A stretch of DNA of 64,000 nucleotides from Gibbula magus. Its lineage: Eukaryota > Mollusca > Gastropoda > Trochida > Trochidae. The position numbers were made by a program, and so were the translations under genes. Numbering within the stretch: the stretch's first letter is position 1; each line of letters opens with the position of its first letter. The notes beneath the pieces are model-generated. The model saw only the letters and a program-made list of their open reading frames with translations. It was not told the DNA's origin and ran no database searches. The DNA is taken from contig OW388290.1 of assembly GCA_936450465.1 (NCBI GenBank), forward strand, positions 25,409,457-25,473,456. Reading direction: 5' to 3'. Positions 34,343 through 45,930 of this stretch are shown piece by piece.

Positions 34343-35840
34343 GTGAGTGAGTTATTGTTTAACGCCGCTTGGCAGTATCGCAGCCATTTGCGGCGAGAAA
34401 GTTAAGTTAATTGCCCAATTCAAAAACTATATGCAAAAGCAAGCATGAAAAGACACGATGGTCGTAAAAACACCAGCGAATTATCAAAAGATGGGTAAAA
34501 GCTAATTTAGAAAAGGTTAAAATTAAAGTTTATCAAATAGATTAATTTCTTTTATAAAATCTAAAACACGATGTTTACCGAAGTGAGTAAACACTTGACA
34601 AAAAGAAATATTAGGGTAAAATGTTTCCCTGATATGAGCAGTGCTCCAACACCCACATAAAATGTGCTTAACAGTGAGGGGACACTGGCAGGGTATACAC
34701 GTCGGGGGATCTTCCCCCTTTAAAAGATATGAGTGTGTTAAATGAGTGTGTCCAATACGACATCGTCATAGGACAGAAGCTTCTCATATTATTCATGTTG
34801 GCTGTACAAAGATTGAATCCAGAGAGTGTATATGTGGAATGGTAGCTTGTGATATTGTTAAACATGTTATACTATTATGTACAATTTTTAATGATTTGAG
34901 AAGTGACATGTTTGAAAGGATTTTTGATATCATACCAATATCTGATTTTGTTGAATTTTGTGAAAATAATGATGAAATTATTGTTGATTTGCTTGGTGGT
35001 TCCTGTACATCACTGGGGAAATTAAATATGATAGAATGGGAGCAGGTGATGATATTAGTGTCCGACTTTATGACTGTCTGTCACTCTCGGTTGTTTTCAA
35101 AATTAATTGTTCATTGATTCACTGTATATTTAACTTGTGATGTTGCTTTGATATGTAACAATCTTCATTTTTTTGGAGGAAATAAAGTTGATCTATCTTC
35201 CTGCCGGGTAAAAGATGATAGAGATTTGTAACCTAAATGAGGTTGAATAGTGTGAAGTTTGTTATGATGTTGTTGGTCCCATTGGGACTTCCAACGCTGC
35301 TTAATATAAGATTTAATAGCAGGTTTAGAATCCGTATATGGAACTTTAGTTGGAGGTTTAAGGCTTATTTAGCTGTTGCATCATCTTTATTATTACTTCT
35401 TATACCCATATGGCTAGGGAGCCAGCAAAAGACGACGTCGCATTGGAGGCAAGAATTATGAGTAATAAAATAACCCTGATAATTGGGTGATTACTCATAC
35501 AGTTTTTAATTGCCTGTAAGCAAGAAAGTGAATCAGAAAAATGGAAAACTATTGGGAGTTGATCATGAGTTTTTAATGTGTTGGAAAGCATTAAGGATGG
35601 CCTTAGCTACTGCAGTAAAGATGCTGCTGCCCTCATGCAACCTTGAAGCGTAAGTTGTTGAAGGAGTCACAGTTGCTGCTGCAAACATGGGACCATCCTT
35701 AAAGCCGTCAGTATATATTGATTTATACCCTGTGAAAAAATCACAGAGCTTTACTGAATTAAGAACTTGAATATAATTCAAAACAGTGTGTATACAGTAT
35801 TCAATAATAAACTCAATATTAACCAACTACATCTGCCTTT
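34343..35840 (-). pseudogene. degraded LINE 3' region: RNase H, C-terminal zinc knuckle and tailed 3' end
   Basis: Reading from 35830 down on the minus strand, pieces of one non-LTR retrotransposon ORF2 appear in order. First is an RNase H start (YTDGFKDGP, then SSIFTAVAKAI), then FSDSLSCLQAIKN and CWLPSHMGIR, the usual DSxSCLQA and WxPSHxGIxGN boxes. Next come KSQWDQQHHNKLHTIQPHLG and FTRQEDRSTLF. After an interruption it resumes with RIGHTHLTHSYLLKGEDPPT then CIPCQCPLTVKHILCGC. Frameshifts and a stop occur between the pieces. The 3' UTR ends in GCGGCGTTAAACAATAACTC then ACTCACTT (34343). RT and endonuclease are missing. The boxes fit an RNase H-bearing LINE of the I/Jockey group. Confidence 0.8.
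34772..35155 (+). pseudogene. second LINE 3' end nested inside the first, opposite strand
   Basis: The plus frame here (open 34746-35117) reads CICGMVACDIVKHVILLC, then NDLRSDMFERIFD and FCENNDEIIVDLLGG, and stops at 35115. The Cys-x-Cys ... Asp-x-x-Lys-His-Val-x-Leu-x-Cys ... Asp-Leu-Arg pattern is again a non-LTR retrotransposon C-terminus, but of a different element. It separates two parts of the minus-strand LINE: FTRQEDRSTLF ends near 35165 and RCRIGH resumes near 34768. This indicates insertion of a short 5'-truncated copy. Its target-site duplication was not resolved. Confidence 0.6.
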
Positions 35841-35900
35841 ATTATTCTTGTAAAATTTTGGCGGCGAGAACATTGTTTTTTTGCCAAGCATATTCAAAGA

Positions 35901-38900
35901 GTTGGTTGTTCAACAACCTCGAACGAAGTTATTTCAAGGCCGCTCCAATGTGCAATTACAACATATATCAGTAAATAGAGGTTATATAATAATATTTCAT
36001 CGTTCAAGAAGTCATTCTGCAGGACTATCAATTCGTTTGCTAGGAGGATTTCATGATTAAGTAATGATGAATAGATTGATTTTAAGAGATTTCAGTTCGA
36101 ATGCCATGTGTGTATCTCAAGAAGATTGTAGTACTAATTTCCGGAAAATGTGAATAGGCATAACAGCGTGGCGGGTCTTTTTAACATGCGAAAAACGGTG
36201 GTTCCATTGGCAACACAATCAATAACAATTGTAATAATCGGTTTCTGTTGTAAATTAATATCCTTGGAAACCAATTTGAATACTACCTCTGAATAAATCT
36301 CCATTACAAAACACGCTTAGGTTGACAGACGGATTTTCTCGAACACTGTGCTATTTCTTTTAATAACCTTAAATTTAACATAGCATATGAATATACACTA
36401 CGATTTACTAACATGAATATTAATAATTATATTATGACTTCTGTGTTTCTTAAAAGTGTTTTGAAAGTGTGATTTCAGATAATGAAGCTGAAACTGCGAA
36501 GGAACATTTACAACCTCATCAGAAGGTCCGGTTTCATGCTTGAACGATTTATGAATGCAAGTTTGATTGAACTGTCTGGGGAAAATGAGTTTCGGTCATG
36601 GCGTTTATCTCTTAGCTTATACATCAATATGAGTTGATATGAGCGATATCTTGAAAATTTATTCGATTGTTTTGTAAAGCTCGTTTTGGACCAAGTACCA
36701 AGTGTTATATCAAATCAAATCAACATTGGCTGAGGAAAAATCATATGATTGATGGAAGAGTTGAATCACTTTTCTAACACATTGCATGCTATTTTGTATC
36801 ATCTGGTAGTCATTTCAATTTCATTTTCCGCAGGCTTAACTTACTAGTTCGTGAGTTTGTAAGAAGCAGGACAATCGCATTTTAAAACATGTGGATCATT
36901 GGATGACATCAATCGCAATCAATTTCGTTTCGATGTTATGAGAACCCTGGCTTGATCCCGTGTTTGAAGGAACAAAGGTTGAAATGTTTCATGGAACCTA
37001 AACAATGTTTTAATAGATATATTTCGTTCCTGAAGACAATCGTTCATCACATGCCATTTATTACACTAGACAATAGACTGCCAACAAGACAATACTGATC
37101 TTAAATGCGAAGACTAATACACTTGTTTCCTGATGTATAAATTGTCTGACTTTTTGAAGAAAATATGTTTATACAGATCAAGTCAATTGAATTTGATTAT
37201 AGCTAGACGCAACTGGTCTAATCATCATTTACAGGCCATGTGGATATGCAATTTATAACAGGAGCGCTTCATACTCTAGTACACAGTTTGATGTTCAGCA
37301 TATTACATTAAGTAACAGGCGTTCAATTGAAGGAGCCATTTTACACTGTCGACCAAAAGAAAAGCCTACTTGATTTTCATGACTTGAAATTAAAATATAT
37401 TATGTAGAAATGGTGCAAGTTCATAATGCTCTAATATTGTCAAACTGTTCATTATAGCTTTAACGATATCTAAAAAGATATCTGGTAGGCGTTTCCTTTG
37501 GCCGACAGTGTACACATTTCATATGCTGTGAAATCACATATATCACAGGGACTTATAATTATTTGGCTTGATTTCACATGAAGCTTCTATTTATTTTTAT
37601 CTTTCTTGAATAAGACAGTGATCTTGATTTGTGATGTTTGTAATAGTTTGGAAGTAGATTCCTTAGAATTAACATGTCCCTGATACAGAACAAAACAAAT
37701 GATTTAATAGATCTGACATTGTGAACAAATACATCTGCTTAATTGACCAATAATTGAACAACTTAGCTTCTAATTTTGTATTTTTTGTATGTAAATGTTT
37801 ATGATTTGTTATTGTTCTGACATAGATTTGCACGTCCCTTCCAAGGCAATTTAAAAACAAATCAAATTGTTTGATACATGTAGGTCTATCGGTTGTATTG
37901 TCGTAATGGCAAGTTGCTGCTTGGTGCACATCTCATCAAGTAAACACCTATATTTGGATAACAGTCTGTAATGCCAATTGCTCTTTTAAACACAAATGCT
38001 TGATTACACATGCATTGTTTAAATTGTATTATATTGCCCCTATCATATTGAAATGTTAAACAATTAAGTTGGCTGATAGCTGACAGAATACATGAATGCT
38101 TTACCGACGCTTTTTTGTTGTGCAAAGATTATAGTTAGTATTGTTAATGTAAGTGCCTTTTACATTCTTTAAATTATAATTTTCCATTCGGTGACATACT
38201 TTGCAAATTTCAACAGTAAACCATTGATCTCAGGCAGGTATGTGCCTTGCAATGATCGATGTTAGCATTGTCATTAAGATTGTGTGGAACATGTCTTTGT
38301 TCTTAAACTAGAGTCTCTCGTAACCCTATGTTGGTGGCTCAAGTTTTATCTTGTACTTTTATATGTATATATTTACTCCTGTATTATACATGTGAGGTGA
38401 GACTCAAATAAATAATATGTCTGTCAGTCCGTCTGTTATTTTAAAGACGTTCGTCAATTAAAATATACACATTACTTCTAATATACACATAGCCGAGCAT
38501 TTCAATAATGGGTGAAGGTCAACTGATTATTGTAAATGAACGAACTTGTTAAGTTTCCAACAAAAAACAATTATCATGATCATAAAATTGGTTTTATATG
38601 ACATTTCACTGCTCCTAAGCACACTCCTGAGATCTCCCGAGTGTTTGCGTGTATACCCTTGGATAAACCGTGTAGTCGTTACTAACGCTGATAGAATTTT
38701 AGAGGAGAGTTAACGGGAATGTATTTCCAGAGAGAATTAGATTATTGACATGGGACACGCTATTAAGGAATATAGCTTGGGGCGGTCTTATCCCTGTTTA
38801 TGAAGATGTGTACTAGAAAATCAAATTAATCTCAGAAATAGCGCAGTTTCATAGAATGCAAGCTTCCATTGACGATTTTGTATGGATGTGCTATTGTTCA

Positions 38901-39070
38901 TAATCTAAACACAATCTCAACAACAATAGATGACCACGTAAATAGACATATTGAAAACATATTGCAACATTAAACTATTATTGATAGGAAAGTTGAATGA
39001 ATAACTCTACCGATTTACGGTTGCATCCGTATTGAAACGAACGAAATCTCATTCAAGTATTATTTCACTA
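35901..39070 (+). repeat. segmental duplication, copy A
   Basis: Aligns in order with 40908-45010. Shared landmarks are CCAATGTGCA.TT (35946 / 40950), TATCAATTCGTTTGCTA, GCCATGTGT.TATCT, CATAGCATATGAAT, TTCAGATAATGAAGCT (36475 / 42222), CCTCATCAGAAGG, AATGAGTTTCGGTCAT, ACAGGCGTTCAA.TG.AG (37316 / 43139), CACTCCTGAGATCTCCCGAG (38624 / 44532) and the ~95 bp block. Many indels and no shared long open frame indicate old non-coding duplication. The minus-strand frames at 37669-38125 have no motif. Confidence 0.75.
38690..38790 (+). repeat. recurring ~95 bp conserved block, copy 2
   Basis: GATAGAATTTTAGAGGAGAG, then AGAGAATTAGATTATTGACA, TGGGACACGCTATTAAGGAA and TATAGCTTGGGGCGGTCTT. It stands out as better conserved than the duplication around it. 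Confidence 0.75.
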
Positions 39071-40157
39071 TCTATGAAACATCTGAACAGACCCTTTGTC
39101 TGATATGAACATTATCTGATATATGGTCAACATGACAATAATATCGGTAGTTTTTCAACTGAAACCGTAATCTGATTGTACAGATTCTTCACAAGGATAA
39201 TAATTTTACTTTTATTCCATATTGCTTAAGCTGTTCACGTGAGAAGTTCTTTCAATAAAGATACCCAATCATTCAAAAGGCATCCAATTAATGATTTTAA
39301 ATAGGGTGTTGCAATACTTCAAGTCTTGTGATTGTTAACTTGTAAAGTAAAAAAGGTAAACTATCTAACAAAAGTGCCTTCTAGTTGTTATTATTTGAAA
39401 GACAAGGTAATTGTAATGTCTAAAGACATCACAATACATGCTACTTGTTGCGGAACACTGCAATTTATACAATATAGCATCATATGAATAGTTTACTTGC
39501 TGATATTAATATTATCGAAACTCAATAACATTTTGAAACTCAACAACTTTTGAAATAAAATGTCTGCTAAACATTCAATTCCCAAACATCAACATACATA
39601 TACATGCATATGGAAATTTGATCAAATGATAGAAGAAATGTAACAACTGAATAAAACAGGTCAAGTTGCTAATCGAGGGCTATTTATTTTCTTTGTTTAT
39701 CTTGTATGCAATTACATTTATAATATTAGACAGGACTAGATACAAAACTCTCAACAATGAGGTTAAATGCTAATTAGTTCGTGTCTTAACTGTCTAAATT
39801 ATAGTTGTAAACATGACACAATTTTGGAAATTCGCATATGTTAATCGTTACCTCGCTGTATTCAAAGTCGCCTAATTTAAAAGTAATAAATATAGATTCC
39901 TGACTGAGGTCACTTGCTAATGTAGTTCATTGATTGTTAATTGATTTATGTTTTCCGCTGTAGTGACAACTCACGCCCAGACGTCTCACATTAAGATAAA
40001 TATTCCCTGATTGCAAAGTCAATACTTTGATGATTTATCTTTTGCTAACTCTCTTGATAATTGGTGTAATAGATGGCTTCAATGGGTCATTGTGTTACAA
40101 ATTAGCATAACACCTTATATTACCGATAAGGAAATCAACAAGCAGACAGAGTCGGCC
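39071..40157. other. AT-rich stretch with no feature seen
   Basis: No repeat or coding signal recognised between the two duplicated segments before the mosaic repeat. Confidence 0.45.
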
Positions 40158-40792
40158 ATATCCCCCGCCATGTAGGAATTTTTAATATATTTATGCATTT
40201 TGAATATATAATGCATTTACTTACTTGAAAATTGTTATAACTCATAACTCATAACTCATAAGTGATCAAATTTCTATATAGCAAAAGGCACATCTAGACT
40301 ACTCGGTTGATACCTGTGCAAAGTTTCAGCAAAATATATTGAATAGTTTTGAAGTTTGAGGCCAGAATATAGTTTTCCCTCTTCTTGGTTCTAAGTCCGG
40401 ACTGTTTGCATTCGTAAAAAAAAAAAAATATTCTAAAATTTCTATATAGCAAAAGGCACATCTAGACTACTCGGTTGATACCTGTACAAAGTTTCAGCAA
40501 AATATATTGAATAGTTTTGAAGTTCGAGGCCGGAATATAGTTTTCCCTCTTCTTGGTTCTAAGTCCGGACTGTTTGCATTCGTAAAAAAAAATAATATAT
40601 TCTCAAATTTCTATATAGCAAAAGGCACGTCTAGACTACTTGGTTGATACCTGTACAAAGTTTCAGCAAAATATATTGAATAGTTTTGAAGTTAGAGGCC
40701 GGAATGGAAAAGCCTGGACGCACAGACGGACAGACGGACAGACGGACGGAGCTCATTTCTATATCCCCCGCCAACTTCGTTGTGGCGGGGAT
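40158..40792 (-). repeat. CCCCCG-bounded mosaic repeat with three ~168 bp units
   Basis: It starts ATATCCCCCGCCATG and ends with a hairpin, ATCCCCCGCCAACTTCGTTG then TGGCGGGGAT. Just before the end hairpin is an (ACAGACGG)n run (40722-40750). Three direct units start at 40271, 40439 and 40608 (periods 168 and 169). They share TTTCTATATAGCAAAAGGCA, TCTAGACTACT.GGTTGATA and GTTTCAGCAAAATATATTGA. On the minus strand the unit matches that of 15808-16831. The heptamer ATAACTC repeats about four times at 40236-40262. The open frame at 40640-40978 is a product of the repeat and its junction. Confidence 0.8.
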
Positions 40793-41446
40793 AATAAACA
40801 TTTCAAGTGTTCACCTGTTTGGTTACTCGGACCTCGATTGCAAAACACTATTGATTGTTTGGGACCAAATACAGTGTGTAATACATTACAATTAACAATT
40901 CATGAATTGGTTGTCAAACCATTTCCGAAGAGGTTGTTCCAAGGCTGCCCCAATGTGCATTTGAATACATGTATGTAAGCCAATATAGACTATATAATAT
41001 GGATACGTTGTTATCAATATTTAGCGTTCAAGGCAATGATTGTACATGCATATTTGTATCAATTCGTTTGCTATATCTGTCAATAATAAATTATCTATGA
41101 AGTCTCAAATCGATAAGATGTCATTAGGTAATGATGTAACGATTGATTTTTAATTCAAAAGCCATGTGTCTATCTTTAGCAGATTATATGACTAATTTCA
41201 ATAAACTGAAATTGGACATGGAAGGGCGGCGATTGTTTTTTAACATTAGAAAATAAGGTCCTGTGACGATACATGGTCCTTGAATGCATTAGGGGTAACA
41301 ACTGCCTGAAAGCCTATAGAAAAGTTTGTATTTTATACTTTTTAAAATGAATTTATACAATCTGTAATTATGTTTAAATAATACCTCTGATTAAATGACC
41401 AACACAAAACGCACTATGCCATACTGAAACAATTGCTTCACGAATA

Positions 41447-42070
41447 AGTGAGTGAGTGAGTGAGTGTTTCTTTAACACCACTTGGGCAATATCGAAACCA
41501 ATTTTTAGTGAGAAATATAATGTCAGTTGACTGCCTTTTTAAACATAATTGCAAAAGCAATAACAGCAATTATCACACGGTTAATGCCAGCTGAGAATAG
41601 TTTAAATCGTAACTTATCAAGGAGACATATTGCATTTAAAAACTGTTAAAACACGATGTTCACTCAAGAGAAAAACTTGAGAAATAGTATTGTTTCACGG
41701 ATGAACTTTGGAATATTTGATAACATAATTTTCATATCTCAGGCTGATGAAATATTAACAGTCCTCAATGATATTTTTTTAACAATCCGATTTTAGCTTT
41801 GTACGTAATGGGCATTTAAGGAAGTGTTATTCGTCTTCTATATAGCCTAAGGCACAAAACGTATATCGTGTGCCAGTATAAATTATTAAGGGAGAGTTAC
41901 CATTACCTAATAAGTTTCTGTTTTTCCGAAATCGGGGTGGCAAATAAATACTGTTCTGCTGAAATATTTACACAATTTACATTCGCGAGAACTAACCTTG
42001 TTGATTGCATTCTCTAGTCTTATGTATCAAGTTGTTGGCAGTTGATCAGCAATATCTGTTTATCTGTACT
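41447..42070 (-). repeat. LINE 3' UTR and tail, same family as 34343-34640
   Basis: The plus strand begins (GTGA)n (41449-41466), then TTTAACACCACTTGGGCAAT and ATCG, followed by AAAACACGATGTT.AC. Both parallel the start and interior of the 34343 LINE 3' end (GTGAGTGAG, TTAACGCCGCTTGGCAGTAT, AAAACACGATGTTTAC). No coding remnant was recognised. The right limit is estimated from where the segmental duplication resumes. Confidence 0.55.
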
Positions 42071-43886
42071 TTGGTATTCTCTATTTATTACCTTTATTAT
42101 CCTAAATGTAAAGATAGCATATGAATTCAAATTGCCATTTTACTATCATAAACATTCATTATGATATTACTTCGAAATTATATGAAAGGTGTTCTGATAA
42201 TGTGTGTTATTTCAGATAATGAAGCTAAAACTGGAAAGGAAAGTTTCAACCTCATCAGAAGGCCCAGTTTCCAGCAGGAATGATTTAGGAATGTAAATTT
42301 GATTGAAGCGTCTGGAGGAAATGAGTTTCGGTCATAGGGTTTATCTCCTATCTAATACATCAATATGAATCCAATCACACAGCTAAATTTGGACGGATTA
42401 TTAGATCTTAGCAGAAAGGCCAAATTTGAAAGAAACTAGTGTTATAATCTACATGAAATCAACACCAAGTTACTGTGGTAAAATGATGGGATTGATTGAA
42501 GAGTAGACTTACTATGTAAAAAGAATACATTATCTCATCTTAAGTATCCACTGGTGATTATTTTCGTTTATTTTCCTGAGAAAATTCCTTAAGTTAAAGG
42601 GGTATATGTATTGATTTGTAAGTTAGTGCAATGCTTACTTTGAAGCTCGTCTGCAAGAAGCAGGTTTGTTTCTAAACAAACATGATGCCTTTCAAACAAT
42701 TTTGTGAGACAATATAACCTTCACACATGCATGAAAATAAACTTGTTTTCGATTTGATTAAAGTCCTGCTTTGATATCATATTTGAAAAAACAGTTGTGT
42801 TGGATGTCCTCTATCCAAATGAACTACGACAAAAATATTACAGATATATTCCCTTCCTGAAAACAATAGTTCATCAGATGCCACTTTTTTGAGCAACTGA
42901 ACAATATATTAAATGTCAAAGCTAATAGAAATGTATTACCTTGTTTCCAAATGTATATCTAATCATTTATATCTGTTAAGGCAAAAAATATCACACAGAT
43001 CATTGCAATTGAATTCCGCTTTATTCAAGCCAGAGGCAACTGGCATAACGTCATTTACAGGTTGTGGTGATATGTAACTAATAACAGGCGCTTCATACTA
43101 CTATTTTACTCTTTATATTGAAAGTATTTCACTAAATTACAGGCGTTCAACTGGAGAAGGGTAATGGCATATTGTTGGTTCTCGAGTCACTCAGTTTTAA
43201 ACGAAGACTATTATAGGGTCACAATGACAGCCTGTTATGATTGGAATCAAAAACATAATAAACCGTTAAGTTTCTGCCGAAAAACAATTTCCATATTATA
43301 TATATGTAGATTTTCAAAATGTTGAACTCTTTTATTTTCTAGCTAGGTAGAAAGAAAAGGTGGAAAATATGGTATAATAAATTCAGACTTTGAAAGTTAA
43401 GCGATATGCTCTCTGCTGATTGGATTAAACAAGGTCATGTGACCGGTATACATTCTCATAAACACAAGACTGACAGCTGAAAAGGATAACCTTCATAACC
43501 TGACGTTTACAAAAAATAACCTGCGGTACTACTTTATCACTGTATCATTGCGCAATTATTATACTGCTATCACATGCTCTTTTCTTGATTAAACTTTTTA
43601 AAAACCTTACAACGTGAATTCTAATTGTAGTTTGATTTGAAAGTTTTATTAAAACATTATATCAGAACCAAAAATTAAATACTTTAATCATATTTCCTGT
43701 GAACTACGTTTTGCGCGTGGTGACACATAAGTGATGAGGTATTATTGTGGGCGGAGCTTAGCGCATGATCTAAGACAATACTTAACATTTGTTTTATCAT
43801 GCACTGTACGCTTTTTGCAGAGATTTTTTATATTCAAAAGTTTATTTACTGATTAGAAATCACTTAAATTTCAAAGTTTGAATTTA

Positions 43887-44060
43887 TAAGAAATAGATTT
43901 CATAATGTGTTTGTTCACTGGCTTATAAACGGTTTGAAAGTTCAAGTTAAACTGTAGTATAAATGCCGTCGACAAGCTCCGGCATTTATACCAGTTTAAC
44001 TTGTACCTTTCAAACCGTTTATAAGCCAGTGAACAAACACATTATGAAATCTATTTCTTA
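43887..44060. repeat. 174 bp foldback with ~80 bp arms
   Basis: Arms 43887-43968 and 43980-44060 are near-perfect inverted copies, for example CATAATGTGTTTGTTCACTG against CAGTGAACAAACACATTATG. The 11-base loop contains GTCGAC. It can form a long hairpin. A diverged single arm lies at 45853-45930. Confidence 0.9.
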
Positions 44061-44599
44061 ATTATACTTTATGTTTATGCCAAGGTTGCTATATGGATCT
44101 TGTGTTACACATTCAAGTATATGTTACATGACTATAGACACTCGTCTTCTTGATTGACTTGGATTTCTTACTCCATAATTTTCAAATGTAGAGAGTAAAC
44201 CCTTTCATCTGTTTGCAACATGCTACTTTGCAGATGCCGATCAGATTTAAAATGCGCATATTGTAACAGTAGTCACTTCAGAAAGTTGATGGCAACTTAC
44301 AATGAAACATATGTTTAAATAATTCCCTTTGATTTAAGATTTGAAAAACCTGAAATGTGAAGTAGCAGTATTTCTACATGTTTCACAAATTACATTACTT
44401 ATCAATGTCAATGCTTAACAATTTATACCATGTCTGTTTCATAATATTCAGTAAGTGAAGGTCAAGTATTATAGTAAATAAACAAACTATCGTCAACATC
44501 GGCGTTTGTCCGACAATTACATACTTCTAAACACACTCCTGAGATCTCCCGAGTGTTTGCTTGTATAATATACTCTTGGATGAAACTTGTATTCCTTAC

Positions 44600-44700
44600 T
44601 TAGAGGAGATTTAAGAGAAATTGTTTTCCGGAGAGAATTAGATTATGGACATGGGACACGCCATTAAGGAATATAGCTTGGGGCGGTCTTCTCCCTGTCT
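44600..44700 (+). repeat. recurring ~95 bp conserved block, copy 3
   Basis: TAGAGGAGATTTAAGAGAAA, then GGAGAGAATTAGATTATGGA, CATGGGACACGCCATTAAGG and AATATAGCTTGGGGCGGTCT. Homology with copy 2 continues for a further ~170 bases (GTACCAGAAAAT, CGAAATAGC, ATAGAAT, CCATCGA) as part of the segmental duplication. Confidence 0.75.
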
Positions 44701-45010
44701 TGGATGCCAACTCAAGCACACATGTACCAGAAAATTAAGTTTCATCTCCGAAATAGCACACCATCATAGAATTAGAACTACCATCGAAGACTTTGTACGG
44801 ATGCTCCATGGTTCACGACCTAAACACACCTACACAAACAGATCAATCTTGAAATAGACAATTTGTAAATAGTGTTGCAACATCATCAAATTTGTTCACC
44901 AGTATTACTTGTTTGATTCGAAAATATACACAATAACGTGTGTGAATTGATAGAAAGCCTATTCAACTGTATGAAAACGAACATCGCATTCAATAAATGC
45001 TGAATTGTTT

Positions 45011-45852
45011 TGGGATGACTGTTTGTCAAAAAAAACAAATTTGGCAACGCCGGGAATGAACTTCAAAAATAGTTTTCGTAATATAAGTAATTTTTTAAAA
45101 ATTGAATAGGGAATGTTGTTTCATAACTGACACAAGACGATAGTAGTTGTCAAACTCAAACTTGCAAATCTGCTATATTTATTTACCTTTCCAACGCAGG
45201 TAGTAATCGTTGCGGGCTCACCCCGAACTACAACAGGTCTCAGATCCTAACCAAGTCATATAAGTTGGGTTTTTTTTTCAATCATTCCCAACTTTTTTGT
45301 CATTAATTGATTTCCACCATCCCGATAGCCTCAAATCTTGCTTGTTACGAAACATTGATTGACGTATGAGACCGCTGGGTAATAAAACAGTATAGTTTAA
45401 CACTTGAAATCTAAATTTGATCATCTAGCTAGGCTTAGCAAAAAGGCAATAGTTGTTTGTTTGTAAAAGTACAGTTTACTTAAAAAGATCAGTATATGCA
45501 CAAATATTCACCAGGATCAGATTTTAAAAATAAGCCGTTGCAATATTTTATTCCAGCTGTATACATTATTGTGATCATGAACTGCTCGCATGCTAATGTT
45601 TTTCAGTGATGGGTAATTCATTGTGTTCACTTTTATAAGATGTATAACTCTTCTCTGATTGCAGTACTTCTCAGCATGTTTGTGATGGACATTGGGTCTT
45701 GTGCTGTTGCCTCTTGGTATTTTCATGTCATATACATATGGCTTTCAAAAAGGCATTTAATATTGCTAAATTGAAAATCATAAACAATAAAGTGTAAGAT
45801 GTGAATATAGTTCAAACTGTTAGATAGATCAAACCGTTCAACATTCACAGAG
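45011..45852. other. unassigned DNA after the duplication
   Basis: No repeat or coding signal recognised. Confidence 0.4.
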
Positions 45853-45930
45853 TTGTGTACCAATTTAATTTGCACATTGCAAACCATTTATAATCCAGTG
45901 AGCAGTACATTATGGAATCGGTGTTTAAAC
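45853..45930 (+). repeat. diverged single arm of the 43887 foldback
   Basis: GTACCAATTTAATTTGCACA, then TTGCAAACCATTTATAATCC and AGTGAGCAGTACATTATGGA, aligns with the right arm at about 43990-44050 (ACCAGTTTAACTTGTACCTT, CAAACCGTTTATAAGCCAGT, GAACAAACACATTATGAA). No partner arm follows. Confidence 0.6.

Larger units (their letters stand above)
40908..45010 (+). repeat. segmental duplication, copy B
   Basis: Partner of 35901-39070, about 0.9 kb longer. The extra length comes from a LINE 3' end (41447 to about 42070) and a foldback (43887-44060), both absent from copy A and so inserted later. The 70-codon frame at 44645-44857 overlaps the conserved block but is broken in copy A. Confidence 0.75.

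Noticed and set aside
34668..34865. Minus-strand 65-codon frame read as a gene
   Set aside because: It is a shifted frame of the LINE C-terminus; the neighbouring frame gives the recognisable RIGHTHLTHSYLLKGEDPP tail.
44645..44857. 70-codon frame over the conserved ~95 bp block
   Set aside because: The corresponding frame in the 38690 copy is interrupted and shifted, so the conservation is not protein-level.
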